64,000 bases of DNA from an uncultured Verrucomicrobiae bacterium (GTDB lineage Bacteria; Verrucomicrobiota; Verrucomicrobiia; Limisphaerales; UBA1100), in the NCBI GenBank assembly GCA_937775205.1, contig CALKBX010000006.1, forward strand, positions 54,324-118,323, written 5' to 3'. Numbering within the stretch: position 1 is the stretch's first letter; each line of letters opens with the position of its first letter. This document shows positions 25,177-36,144 of the stretch, piece by piece. The notes under the pieces are model-generated. The model saw only the letters and a list, made by a program, of their open reading frames with translations, had not been told where the DNA came from and did not search any database. Both the position numbers and the translations under genes were made by a program.

Positions 25177-26396
25177 AGTTTATCAAACAACTCATCCCGT
25201 GGCATCGGCTCGACTGGATGCTCCTGCTGTGCCTCGCGGGCTTGATGACGTTCGGCGTGTTCTTCGTGTACAGCGCCACGTACAATAACGACACTTACAC
25301 CGGCGCGCATTGGCTGCGGATGCCGCATTACAAACAAATTATTTTTTACATTCTCGGCATCGGCGCGGCGTTCGTGTTGTGTCTACGCGATTACCAACAA
25401 ACCGCGCGCTGGGCGAATGTGTTTTACTGGCTGAGCCTCATCATGTTGGTGGCGGTGCTGATTCCTGGTATCGGCTCGGTCCGGTTTGGGGCGCGGCGCT
25501 GGTTCGACTTGGGGGTCACGCAATTCCAGCCCTCGGAGCTGGCCAAAGTGGCGGTGGTGCTGGCGTTGGCGCAGTTTCTCAGCCGCCCACCCAAAGAATT
25601 AAAGGAACCCAAAGTGCTGCTCAAAGCCCTTGCACTGGCGAGTGTGCCCTTTGCGCTGATTTTTATGGAACCGGATTTGGGCTCGGCGTTGACGCTGCTG
25701 CCGCCGGCTTTAGTAATGCTTTACGTGGCGGGCGTGCCGGGCAGTTTTCTCCGGAAATTAGTGGGCGGATGCGTGATTTTCGTGTCATTGGTGCTCGCCT
25801 ACGTTTTTTTTATACCAAAAGACTGGAAACCGATACGGTTTCCGGACTATCAAAAGCGACGGCTGATGGTGTACTTCAATGTGGACTACGCCAGTCAGTA
25901 TACCGAGGCGGGTGCTTCGCAGGCGGAAGTCCGCCGGGCGCGGGCGCTGCAACGGCAGGATTCGTACAACGTCGTGCAGGCGATGATCTCGGTGGGCTCG
26001 GGTGGGCTCACGGGCAAAGGCTGGAAACAGGGTATCCAAAATACCCACGGCTACCTGCCGCGCGGCGTGGCGCACAACGACTTTATTTTCTCGGTGATCG
26101 CAGAGGAAAGCGGGTTCGTGGGAAGCACGCTGGTGATTCTGCTGTACGGCGGAATCATCGTGGCGGGCATCCGCACGGCCAGCCAATGCCGGGATCGGCT
26201 CGGAAGGCTCATCGCCATCGGAGTAGTCACGCTGTTGTTCAGCCACGTGTTTGTGAACATTGGAATGAACATCCGAATGGTGCCGGTTACGGGACTACCA
26301 CTGCCGCTGCTGAGTTCAGGCGGTTCGTCGGTGGTGTGTTCGCTCCTGTCTTTGGGGCTGCTGCAAAATGTGCGGCTCTATCAACGAACAATTTGA
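25173..26396 (+). CDS. rodA: Peptidoglycan glycosyltransferase RodA (SEDS family)
   Basis: 407 residues with about ten membrane helices. SEDS motifs include RFGARRWFDLG, LEPDLGSALTLLP-like MEPDLGSALT, a loop with YFNVDYASQYTEAGASQ, then KQGIQNTHGYLPRGVAHNDFIFSVIAEE and the closing GLPLPLLSSGGSS. RodA polymerises lipid II at the elongasome and partners with PBP2. It overlaps mrdA by ATGA. Confidence 0.95.
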   Translation: MKFIKQLIPWHRLDWMLLLCLAGLMTFGVFFVYSATYNNDTYTGAHWLRMPHYKQIIFYILGIGAAFVLCLRDYQQTARWANVFYWLSLIMLVAVLIPGIGSVRFGARRWFDLGVTQFQPSELAKVAVVLALAQFLSRPPKELKEPKVLLKALALASVPFALIFMEPDLGSALTLLPPALVMLYVAGVPGSFLRKLVGGCVIFVSLVLAYVFFIPKDWKPIRFPDYQKRRLMVYFNVDYASQYTEAGASQAEVRRARALQRQDSYNVVQAMISVGSGGLTGKGWKQGIQNTHGYLPRGVAHNDFIFSVIAEESGFVGSTLVILLYGGIIVAGIRTASQCRDRLGRLIAIGVVTLLFSHVFVNIGMNIRMVPVTGLPLPLLSSGGSSVVCSLLSLGLLQNVRLYQRTI

Positions 26397-26426
26397 CAAA
26401 AAAAATTAACAGAAAGAAATTTTAAA

Positions 26427-28319
26427 ATGAGTAACAAGCAATTTAATCGCGGAAGAAAAACCCAACGCTTCCGTCCCAGTGGCGGAATGAAAAATCAACT
26501 TAAACAGGAAGAACCCGTTGAGAAAGGTCGCGCCGATATTGAGGACGGCCGCGTGCTCGATGAGCCGGTTTACGAAAAGCACCACGAGGCGGAAATCCTC
26601 GCCGCCGAAAATGAAGCCGCCGGCATCAAACCGGAACCGGAGGAAGTGATCAAGGAATCCACCGAGACCAAACCCAAAAAGCCGGTCGAGGAAAAGGGCG
26701 TGATGGCCTCGGTGAAACGCGCCGCACAAAAAATCATCCGCAAACTCCTCCCCAAACAAGAATCGGACAAAGAAATTATCATCAGCGCCGAGTCGCTCGA
26801 AACCCGTGTGGCGCTAGTAGAAAAAGGTGTGCTCGAGGATTTCACCATCGAACGCAACAACGAGGAACGCATCGTCGCCAGCATTTACAAAGGCAAAGTG
26901 CGCAACCTTGAGGATCGCCTAGAAGCCGCCTTTGTGGACATCGGTATTGAGAAAAACGCCTTCCTCCACTATTGGGACATCACCCCCGCCAACCTCGATA
27001 ACCGCTACGAAATGGTGGAGCGCAAGGGGAAACGCCGCAGTACCCCGCGCCTCACGCGGAAGGATATCCCCAAAAAATATCCCGTCGGCAGCGACATCGT
27101 CATCCAAGTCACCAAAGGCCCCATCGGCACCAAGGGCCCGCGCGTCACCACACACCTCGCCATCCCCGGTCGTTTCATCGTGCTGTTGCCCGCTTCCGAT
27201 CAACTCGGAATTTCCAAAAAAATACAGGATCCGCAGGAACGCAGGCGCTTAAAGGAAATCCTGCGTTCACTTGATATTCCGGATAATATGGGTGCCATCA
27301 TCCGCACCGCCGGCGAAGGACAAAAACAACGTTATTTCGTGCGCGACCTCGCGATGCTCAAGGAGACTTGGGAAACCGTCAAACAACGCATCGACAATAA
27401 GCCCTCGCCGATTTGCGCCTTTCGCGATCCGGATCTCATCGAACGCACTGTGCGCGATTTTCTCACCGAGGATGTGCACCGCATTCTGATCGACAACAAA
27501 TCCGAATACGAGCGGATGCAAAAACTCATCGAGCGAATTTCTCCGCGTTCCAAAAACAAACTGGAATATTACGGAGAACCGCAACCCATCTTTGACAAGC
27601 TCAACATCTCCCGCCAACTCGGTCAGGCCTTTTCGCGGAAAGTCACCCTCAAAGGCGGCGGCGCAATCGTGATCGACGAAACCGAAGCACTCGTCGCCAT
27701 CGACGTCAACACCGGCAGTCACAAAGGCGGCAAAGACCAAAGCAGCACCATCCTCAAAGTGAACCTTGAATCCGCCGAGGAAATTTGCCGCCAACTGCGC
27801 CTGCGAAATATGGGCGGCCTCGTCGTTATCGATTTCATTGATATGAAACAACGCCGTGACCGCGACAAAGTAATGCAGCGGATGAAGGAAGGCCTCCGCC
27901 GCGACAAAGCCAAAACCCACGTACTGCCCATCTCGCAGCTTGGCCTGTTGGAAATGACCCGCCAACGTCATTCCGAGAGCGTCCTTTCTACCTTCTACGA
28001 CGAGTGCGACTACTGCAAGGGCCGCGGCCACATCAAGACGCCCGTGACTATGAGCGTGGAAATCCAACGCAAACTCGATGAGCTGCTGCGCAAACGCCAG
28101 CCCGGCGATGACGATGATTACCAACTCCGCATCGTGGTGAACCCCAACGTGCTCGATCGCCTCCGCCGCGAGGACGAAGACATCCTCATTAACCTTGAGA
28201 AAAAGCATCTCGTGAAACTGGCCTTCCGGGGAGACACCTCGTTCCACGCCGAACAATTCAAAATTTTTGATGGCCTCAAGAATCGGGAACTCGTCAGCGT
28301 GGGCGAAACTGTTTCATAA
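26427..28319 (+). CDS. rng: Ribonuclease E/G family protein
   Basis: 630 residues. A charged N-terminal extension of about 120 residues precedes the RNase E/G core: S1 region (IYKGKVRNLEDRLEAAFVDIG), RNase H-like and 5'-sensor parts, catalytic Asp region EALVAIDVNTGSHKGG and GGLVVIDFIDM, and the zinc-link CDYCKGRGH. These enzymes cut AU-rich single-stranded RNA in rRNA and mRNA processing. The core resembles RNase G; the extra N-terminal tail is highly charged (Glu/Lys-rich) and could bind partners. It follows rodA after 30 A-rich bases, as rng follows mre genes in proteobacteria. Confidence 0.92.
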   Translation: MSNKQFNRGRKTQRFRPSGGMKNQLKQEEPVEKGRADIEDGRVLDEPVYEKHHEAEILAAENEAAGIKPEPEEVIKESTETKPKKPVEEKGVMASVKRAAQKIIRKLLPKQESDKEIIISAESLETRVALVEKGVLEDFTIERNNEERIVASIYKGKVRNLEDRLEAAFVDIGIEKNAFLHYWDITPANLDNRYEMVERKGKRRSTPRLTRKDIPKKYPVGSDIVIQVTKGPIGTKGPRVTTHLAIPGRFIVLLPASDQLGISKKIQDPQERRRLKEILRSLDIPDNMGAIIRTAGEGQKQRYFVRDLAMLKETWETVKQRIDNKPSPICAFRDPDLIERTVRDFLTEDVHRILIDNKSEYERMQKLIERISPRSKNKLEYYGEPQPIFDKLNISRQLGQAFSRKVTLKGGGAIVIDETEALVAIDVNTGSHKGGKDQSSTILKVNLESAEEICRQLRLRNMGGLVVIDFIDMKQRRDRDKVMQRMKEGLRRDKAKTHVLPISQLGLLEMTRQRHSESVLSTFYDECDYCKGRGHIKTPVTMSVEIQRKLDELLRKRQPGDDDDYQLRIVVNPNVLDRLRREDEDILINLEKKHLVKLAFRGDTSFHAEQFKIFDGLKNRELVSVGETVS

Positions 28320-28367
28320 TCCGCATTATTCTTTTGACAGGACGGGCCTTTGGCGTTGCCATTTGAT

Positions 28368-30686
28368 ATGCGCATTTACTCCATTCTTGCTCTGAGCTTT
28401 TTGGCCGGCGAACTCCACGCCGCAACCCTCCCCAATACCCGACCACTCACTCTTGATGGCGATCTCTCTGTGCAAATGGTCGCCGGCATCGATCGTTTTC
28501 TAATGAGCGAAACCACCGCCGCCGCCAAGCGACGCGCGGATTTTTGGAAACGCGATTATCGCACAGCGGAAACCCATGCGGCTTCCATCCAAAAAAACCG
28601 CGCGCGCTTCCGCACCATCATCGGCGCAGTGGACAAGCGACTGCCAATCAACGCATTGGAATTCATTCACACAACCACCACCTCATCCCTACGCTACGAA
28701 GACGAAATGATGACCGTGCACGCCGTACGTTGGCCGGTGCTGCCCGGAGTGCACGGGGAAGGGTTACTAATCCAACCCAAGGGAACCCTTCGCGCACGGG
28801 TCATCGCCCTGCCCGATGCCGATCAAACGCCCGAACAACTCGCCGGCATCGCACCGGGCATTCCCGTGCAAGCGCAATTCGCCCGCCGACTCGCAGCCGC
28901 CGGCTGCCAAGTGGTGGTGCCCGCGCTCATCAACCGCAGTGATACATTTTCCGGCGACGCCCGCGTGCGGTTCACCAATCAAACCCACCGCGAATGGATT
29001 TACCGCCAAGCCTTCCAGATGGGCCGTCACGTCATTGGCTACGAAGTTCAGAAAGTGCTGGCTGTGGTCGACTGGTTTGCCGCCGAGAATGCCAAACAAC
29101 CCACGGCCGCGCCCATCGCCGTGGCGGGCTATCACGAAGGCGGGTTGATTGCCTTTTATTCCGCCGCGCTCGACACCCGCATCCAAGCCGCCATGGTCAG
29201 TGGTTATTTCACTGAACGCAATCGCGTTTGGGAGGAGCCCATTTATCGCAATGTTTTTGGACTGCTCGAGCAATTTGGCGACGCTGAAATCGCAAGTCTC
29301 ATTTCCCCGCGATCCTTGGTCATCGAGCACAGTAAAATTCCGAATCAGGATGGCCCGCCCAAAACCCGCCAAGGCCGGAGCAGCGGCGCGGCACCGGGCA
29401 TCCTCGCCACACCACGCACCGCCAAAGTGTTGGCCGAGTACGAGCGCGTAAAAAAACTTGGCGCAAAAGGAACCCAAATTGCGCTCATTATAGAAGACAA
29501 CAATCATGCAATGGGAACTTTCGGCACCGATCGCGCGCTGGAATCGCTGCTTCAGTTTGCGAATGTCACCCCAAAACCGAAATGGAAAACCGCCAAGCAG
29601 CCAGCTAAGGCATTGCAAACAGGCCCTCCCCTTCACCGCCAACAAAGAAACGTTTCCGAGTTGGTGGAATACAACCAACGTTTATTGCGCTTCTCCGAAT
29701 ACGAACGCACCGAATCATTTTGGAAAAAACTGCCGCCCGCCGAGGCCGCCAAATGGCACGCGCAATGCGAGCCGCATCGGAAACAATTGTGGAAGGAAGT
29801 CATCGGCCAATTCCCATCCGCTAACCTTCCTATCAACCCGCGCAGTCGAAAAATTCTGGAGACGGAGAAATGGATCGCCTACGAAATTGTGCTCGATGTG
29901 TGGACCGATGTTTTTGCGTGGGGCTATCTACTCGTGCCGAAAGACATTAAAAAAGACGAACAGCGTCCTGTCGTTGTCTGCCAACACGGTTTGGAAGGCT
30001 TGCCCCATGACGTAGTAACCCGCGACAAAAATGAGCGCGCCTTTCGATATTACAAAGGCTTTGCCGCCGAGTTGGCCGACCGCGGCTTTGTCACGTTCGC
30101 TCCCCACAACCCCTATCGCGGCCGCGACGCCTTTCGCGTGCTGCAACGCAAAGCAAACCCACTGGGGCGCTCGCTTTTTTCCGTAATCGTTGCCCAACAC
30201 AATCGCATCCTCGATTGGCTAGAAACACAACCGTTTGTCGATAAATCGCGCATTGGATTTTACGGGCTTTCCTATGGCGGCAAAACAGCCATGCGCGTGC
30301 CGGCATTGGTGCCGCGCTATTGCCTTTCCATTTGCTCGGCGGATTTTAATGAATGGATCAAAAAGAATGTCACGGTGGATGCCCGCTACAGTTATCTCTT
30401 CACCGGCGAATATGAAATGTTTGAGTTCAATCTCGGCCATACATTTAATTACGCCGAGATGGCCGCACTGATTGCGCCCCGACCGTTCATGGTGGAGCGT
30501 GGCCATAAAGATGGCGTCGCGCCTGATGAATGGGTGGCCTACGAGTTTGCAAAAGTCCGCCGCCTATACGCCAACCTCGGCATCCCGGAACGCACCGAGA
30601 TTGAGTTTTTCAACGGCCCACATTCTATCAACGCCAAAGCCACCTACAATTTTCTGCACCGTCACCTCAAGTGGCCCAAGCGATAA
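28368..30686 (+). CDS. Secreted two-lobed alpha/beta hydrolase (dienelactone hydrolase / acetyl xylan esterase-like)
   Basis: 772 residues with a signal peptide (MRIYSILALSFLAGELHA). Two hydrolase-fold lobes are seen. The C-terminal lobe has a full nucleophile elbow GLSYGG, a later acid-rich stretch and His in GPHSINAKATYNFLH. The N-terminal lobe has the same position occupied by GYHEGG, lacking the nucleophile Ser, although DNNHAMGTFG provides a His. So it looks like a fused pair with one inactive lobe. Such proteins are common in Verrucomicrobiota and Planctomycetes, often as carbohydrate esterases. An upstream in-frame TTG (28350) is less likely than the ATG at 28368. Substrate unknown. 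Confidence 0.75.
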   Translation: MRIYSILALSFLAGELHAATLPNTRPLTLDGDLSVQMVAGIDRFLMSETTAAAKRRADFWKRDYRTAETHAASIQKNRARFRTIIGAVDKRLPINALEFIHTTTTSSLRYEDEMMTVHAVRWPVLPGVHGEGLLIQPKGTLRARVIALPDADQTPEQLAGIAPGIPVQAQFARRLAAAGCQVVVPALINRSDTFSGDARVRFTNQTHREWIYRQAFQMGRHVIGYEVQKVLAVVDWFAAENAKQPTAAPIAVAGYHEGGLIAFYSAALDTRIQAAMVSGYFTERNRVWEEPIYRNVFGLLEQFGDAEIASLISPRSLVIEHSKIPNQDGPPKTRQGRSSGAAPGILATPRTAKVLAEYERVKKLGAKGTQIALIIEDNNHAMGTFGTDRALESLLQFANVTPKPKWKTAKQPAKALQTGPPLHRQQRNVSELVEYNQRLLRFSEYERTESFWKKLPPAEAAKWHAQCEPHRKQLWKEVIGQFPSANLPINPRSRKILETEKWIAYEIVLDVWTDVFAWGYLLVPKDIKKDEQRPVVVCQHGLEGLPHDVVTRDKNERAFRYYKGFAAELADRGFVTFAPHNPYRGRDAFRVLQRKANPLGRSLFSVIVAQHNRILDWLETQPFVDKSRIGFYGLSYGGKTAMRVPALVPRYCLSICSADFNEWIKKNVTVDARYSYLFTGEYEMFEFNLGHTFNYAEMAALIAPRPFMVERGHKDGVAPDEWVAYEFAKVRRLYANLGIPERTEIEFFNGPHSINAKATYNFLHRHLKWPKR

Positions 30687-30690
30687 AACG

Positions 30691-31506
30691 ATGATCCCCA
30701 CCCTGATCACTCTCATCATCGGCGCGATCGGCCTAGCGGCTTGGGTGCTGTTGGACGACCCGCCACCGCGCCCCCTGGATTTACCCAACAAGCCTTTCCC
30801 AGATAATTGGCGCGAGCTGCTGCAAAAACGCTGGCCGCTTTACAACGCGCTGCCGGAAGTGCTGCAACATCAATTGGAGCAACTGACGCTTGTGTTTCTC
30901 GATCGGATTGAATTCCAAGGCGTCGATCTGGAGATCACTGATGAAATGCGCGTACTCACCGCCGCGCAGGCGTGTTTGTTGCTGCTGAATCAAGACACGT
31001 TTTATTCACCCCAACTCCGATCCGTGGTGATTCATCCCCGCGCTTACACCGCCACCAGCTATGACGAAGCGGGCGGTGAGGCGATGGAAAAACAAATCGC
31101 CGTGCAAGGCCAATCGTGGGGCAGCGGTTCGGTGGTGCTCTCGTGGGACAACACCCGCACCGGCGCCGCCAACGCCAAGGACGGACGCAACCTCGCGCTG
31201 CACGAGTTCGCCCATCAACTTGACCAAGCCGACGGCAAAGCCGATGGCGCGCCCGCACTGGGTTCGCGTGAACAATATCAGCGCTGGCAAAAAGTATGCT
31301 CGCGGGTGTTCGCTGACTTGCGGGACAAAGTGGAGCGCGGAAACAAAACCGTCATCGACGATTACGGCGCGACCAATCCCGCTGAATTTTTTGCGGTGGC
31401 TACGGAAACATTTTTTGAAAAACCGCATCAACTCAACAAGAGGCGCCCGGAATTATATGCGTTGCTCAGCGAGTACTATCGAGTAAACCCGCTCTCGTGG
31501 CCTTAA
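30691..31506 (+). CDS. mtfA: MtfA-like zinc-dependent peptidase (M90)
   Basis: 271 residues. One N-terminal membrane segment (about 3-21) precedes an MtfA domain with the zinc motif HEFAHQLDQADG and a downstream acidic ligand region NPAEFFAVATETFFEKP. In E. coli, MtfA binds Mlc and so affects glucose uptake, and has peptidase activity. The region VIHPRAY and SGSVVLSWDNT are family features. The longer open frame upstream overlaps the hydrolase gene and is rejected; ATG at 30691 follows that stop by 4 bases. Confidence 0.88.
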   Translation: MIPTLITLIIGAIGLAAWVLLDDPPPRPLDLPNKPFPDNWRELLQKRWPLYNALPEVLQHQLEQLTLVFLDRIEFQGVDLEITDEMRVLTAAQACLLLLNQDTFYSPQLRSVVIHPRAYTATSYDEAGGEAMEKQIAVQGQSWGSGSVVLSWDNTRTGAANAKDGRNLALHEFAHQLDQADGKADGAPALGSREQYQRWQKVCSRVFADLRDKVERGNKTVIDDYGATNPAEFFAVATETFFEKPHQLNKRRPELYALLSEYYRVNPLSWP

Positions 31507-31512
31507 GCTAAG

Positions 31513-31552
31513 CCAAAAAAAACTCCACCCGCCAGCGGGGAGCCAGCGGGTG
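31513..31552 (-). terminator. Intrinsic terminator, minus strand
   Basis: On the minus strand CACCCGC (31552-31546), a loop, GCGGGTG (31532-31526), then a run of eight T (31521-31514). It would stop transcription of the small minus-strand gene to its right. It sits close to the mtfA stop (31506). The remaining 31553-31702 stretch shows no gene. Confidence 0.7.
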
Positions 31553-31702
31553 AAGATCCTTCAGTAGCCGATACTTGGTCTGCTTCTTACTAGTCAGCCC
31601 GTTTTTTTGGGAACATCCGAACTGCTTCGCAAGAAAAAGGGACGGCAGAGTTTGCCAAAAAATGAATGGTGATGGAGATCATCAAGGGGCGTGGGTGAGA
31701 TT

Positions 31703-31969
31703 TTAGTTTTGCTCCGGATCGTGCCGGTGCAAGCCCACGTCGTGGGCGATGTCGTCGAATTCCTCGCGACTGACGTCATCCAGACGCTTGCCGCGATCAG
31801 CGAGTTTCTCGTTAATCTTCAAGGCTTTCTCAGTCATCTCGTCATGAGTATCCTTCGTGCCGCCCACCAGCGCGAAGTTGTCTCCCTGCGTAATCCGCTT
31901 GTGACCGTCGGTGTCAAGACCCACCCCCAACATCACGGCCTTCGGTTTTTGCTGCAGCGAATGCGCCAT
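31703..31969 (-). CDS. Small conserved hypothetical protein
   Basis: 88 residues from ATG at 31969, starting MAHSLQQKPKAVMLGVGLD; an in-frame GTG at 31993 would add 8 residues. The protein is hydrophilic and Asp/Lys-rich with a GDNFALVGGTKDTHDEM segment. I do not recognise a named family and see no catalytic motif. It lies 44 bases after the SDR gene on the same strand and ends in a good intrinsic terminator, so it is probably a real expressed gene and may share the SDR transcript. Confidence 0.6.
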   Translation of the reverse strand: MAHSLQQKPKAVMLGVGLDTDGHKRITQGDNFALVGGTKDTHDEMTEKALKINEKLADRGKRLDDVSREEFDDIAHDVGLHRHDPEQN

Positions 31970-32013
31970 CGCCAGAGACCCTAACAAATTCACACCCTGT
32001 GAACAAGTCGAAA

Positions 32014-32718
32014 CTACGGCGCAGTCAAAGACTGCCCGTTATGCCCTGCTCCCAAGCTCAATAAAAATGGGATAGCCGTCTCCGCCCATTCTTTTGGCGA
32101 AATAAAATCTGCGGCCGATGGCCCAAAACAACTGCGCAACATTTGAGTATTGATAATGCCCGGATTGAACGGAACCGCCGCCATGCCCTCGGGCAATTCC
32201 TGCGCGAGAGATTGAGTGAGTCCTTCGATCGCCCACTTGGTGGCGCAGTACGGAGCCACCTCCGGTGAGGCCGACCGACCCCAGCCGGAACTGAAATTGA
32301 CAATCACCCCGCTCTGTTTCCGCGCCATTGACGGCAGGAAATGACGAATCACATTCGTCACGCCTTTAATGTTTGTATCAATGACCAAATCAAATTCCGC
32401 CGCTGACACATCCCAAAGAAATTTATTTTTGTTGATCACTGCCGCGTTATTGAGCAACAAATCCGGCGCACCATATTCCCGAATGACCGCAGCAGCCCAT
32501 TCGCGGACGGCGTCATCATCCCTCACGTCCACCACCGAGAACGAATGAGAACGCCCTAGCGCCTTTTCCAATTCTGCAATTTTCTTTTCTGAGCGACTGC
32601 ACCCAACCACCCGATGCCCCTTCGACGCCATGCCCTCCGCCAACGCACGGCCCAACCCGCGCGCCACGCCGGTGATCACCACTACTTTTCCCAACGCCTT
32701 GTCTCTTGCCATAATCAT
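32014..32718 (-). CDS. Short-chain dehydrogenase/reductase (SDR)
   Basis: 234 residues. Rossmann cofactor motif GVARGLGRALAEG, NNAA in the fourth strand (LLLNNAAV), and the catalytic Ser/Tyr/Lys in VNFSSGWG and YCATK. An NAD(P)-dependent oxidoreductase of the classical SDR family; substrate not deducible. ATG codons at 32718 and 32712 are both possible starts. It is divergent from the radical SAM gene with about 55 bases between. Confidence 0.88.
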   Translation of the reverse strand: MIMARDKALGKVVVITGVARGLGRALAEGMASKGHRVVGCSRSEKKIAELEKALGRSHSFSVVDVRDDDAVREWAAAVIREYGAPDLLLNNAAVINKNKFLWDVSAAEFDLVIDTNIKGVTNVIRHFLPSMARKQSGVIVNFSSGWGRSASPEVAPYCATKWAIEGLTQSLAQELPEGMAAVPFNPGIINTQMLRSCFGPSAADFISPKEWAETAIPFLLSLGAGHNGQSLTAP

Positions 32719-32773
32719 GCGCGGATAATTATGGCGTTTCCATTTCACGTCCACCCTTTATATTTGGCGCGCC

Positions 32774-33718
32774 GTGAATCGCTTTGAAAAAACCCTGACC
32801 GAGCACGATTGCACCCTGCAACGCGGCGCGCTCATCACGCTGCAGCTCAACGTCGGCCGCAAGTGCAACCAAGCCTGCCGCCATTGCCACGTGGACGCCG
32901 CGCCGTGGCGCACCGAGATGCTCGCGGCTGATACTGCGGCACGTTTGCAGGATTGGATTACCACTCATAAACCCGCCGTGGTGGACATCACCGGCGGAGC
33001 GCCGGAAATCTCCGAGCATTTCAAAACTCTCGTAAAAACCAGCCGCGCAGCGGGCAGTCGCGTCATCGACCGCTGCAATCTCACCATCCTTGAGGAGGAC
33101 GGCTTTGAGTGGCTGCCGGCTTTTCTCGCGAAGAACGAAGTGGAAGTGATCGCATCGCTCCCCTGTTATCAACCGGAAAACGTTTCGCGCCAGCGTGGCA
33201 ACGGTGTGTTTGAAAAAAGCATCACCGCCCTGCAAACCCTCAACGCCCTCGGCTACGGAACCGCTCTGCCACTGCATTTGGTTTACAACCCCGTTGGCCC
33301 CACGCTGCCGCCCAGCCAATCCAAACTGCGAGCGGAATACAAAGAAGCATTGCGACGCGATTTTGGTATTGTGTTCAATGAGCTGTTCACGGTCACCAAT
33401 CAACCCATCGCGCGCTTCGCGGAAGATTTGCGCAAGCAAGGGATGTGGGATGAGTACCTCGAACTGCTCGCCAACCACTTCAACCCCGCCGCCGTGGACG
33501 GCCTCATGTGCCGCGACACTTTAAGTGTTGGCTATCAAGGCGAGTTGTACGATTGCGATTTCAACCAAATGCTCGACCTGCAAATCGCCAACGGCAAACC
33601 ACTCTACCTTTGGGACATCGCCCCCGCCGATCTGACCGGTCGCGCCATCCTTACCGGCAACCACTGCCTCGCCTGCACAGCCGGTAGCGGCAGCAGTTGC
33701 ACAGGGGCTTTAGCTTAG
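32774..33718 (+). CDS. arsS: Radical SAM protein, ArsS-like (arsenosugar biosynthesis family)
   Basis: 314 residues starting at GTG. The radical SAM cluster motif CNQACRHCH (CxxxCxxC) lies near residue 33; DITGGAPEISEHF follows. The C-terminal part carries additional Cys (MCRDTLSVGYQGELYDCDFNQML and CLACTAGSGSSC), matching the 'radical SAM/Cys-rich' family that includes ArsS, which in arsenosugar synthesis acts on S-adenosylmethionine with dimethylarsenite. No arsM or ars gene is present here, so the substrate is inferred only from family resemblance. Its stop directly abuts the convergent thiC stop. Confidence 0.8.
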   Translation: MNRFEKTLTEHDCTLQRGALITLQLNVGRKCNQACRHCHVDAAPWRTEMLAADTAARLQDWITTHKPAVVDITGGAPEISEHFKTLVKTSRAAGSRVIDRCNLTILEEDGFEWLPAFLAKNEVEVIASLPCYQPENVSRQRGNGVFEKSITALQTLNALGYGTALPLHLVYNPVGPTLPPSQSKLRAEYKEALRRDFGIVFNELFTVTNQPIARFAEDLRKQGMWDEYLELLANHFNPAAVDGLMCRDTLSVGYQGELYDCDFNQMLDLQIANGKPLYLWDIAPADLTGRAILTGNHCLACTAGSGSSCTGALA

Positions 33719-35623
<1,905 letters not shown>

Positions 35624-35647
35624 TCAAGCGGGGAAATGGAATAGCGA

Positions 35648-35728
35648 ATCCCTATCCGGCATTATCCGTCAGGTTCATTGGGTCAACCGCATAATGCGGA
35701 ATTCTCAGCCTTCCAGTTGGCTCCCCTG
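35648..35728 (-). promoter_or_regulatory. TPP riboswitch (THI element) upstream of thiC
   Basis: On the minus strand the conserved TPP aptamer pieces appear in order: AGGGGAGCC, CTGAGA (35708-35703), a short variable stem, ACCC, GAACCTGA (35676-35669), AATGCCGG and TAGGGA (35654-35649). It ends 28 bases before the thiC ATG, so thiamine diphosphate probably represses translation or transcription of thiC. Confidence 0.92.
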
Positions 35729-35757
35729 CCCTTTTCTAGCCGCCCGCGCGCGGGGGG

Positions 35758-36102
35758 TCAAACCTCAAACGACTTACCGCAACCGCAGCTCACCTTGGCG
35801 TTGGGATTTATAATTTTGAAACCGCTGTCATTGAGGTCATCCGAAAAATTCACCACCGAGCCTCGCAAAAAATCCGCGCTGATCGCATCCACAACCACCG
35901 GCACACCCGCGCAATCGATCACTTGATCGTTATCCCGCGTTTCATCAAAAACCAGCCCGTACTGCATCCCCGAGCAGCCGCCCTGCTCCACATACACGCG
36001 CAGGGCTTTGCCATTCGGCTCGGCCTCGGCGGAAATCATCCGCTTCACCTCCGCCACCGCCTCGGGCGTGAGCGTCACGGAATCTTGTGTTTGCTGCTCC
36101 AT
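35758..36102 (-). CDS. A-type iron-sulfur carrier (IscA/ErpA/HesB family)
   Basis: 114 residues with the three conserved Cys in GGCSGMQYG and CGCGKSFEV at the C-terminus. Such proteins carry and deliver [2Fe-2S] or [4Fe-4S] clusters to target enzymes. ATG at 36102 is preferred to an upstream TTG (36120). It lies just upstream of the riboswitch and thiC; ThiC and IspG are Fe-S enzymes, but a special partnership cannot be shown. No isc or suf operon is in the window. Confidence 0.9.
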   Translation of the reverse strand: MEQQTQDSVTLTPEAVAEVKRMISAEAEPNGKALRVYVEQGGCSGMQYGLVFDETRDNDQVIDCAGVPVVVDAISADFLRGSVVNFSDDLNDSGFKIINPNAKVSCGCGKSFEV

Positions 36103-36144
36103 AAGGAAAAGATACTCCAAAACCAGACAGCAATCAACCCAATA

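Noticed and set aside
26393..26426. TTGACA over the rodA stop as a promoter for the RNase E/G gene
   Set aside because: No -10 box at a normal distance; the A-rich tract makes weak matches likely by chance.
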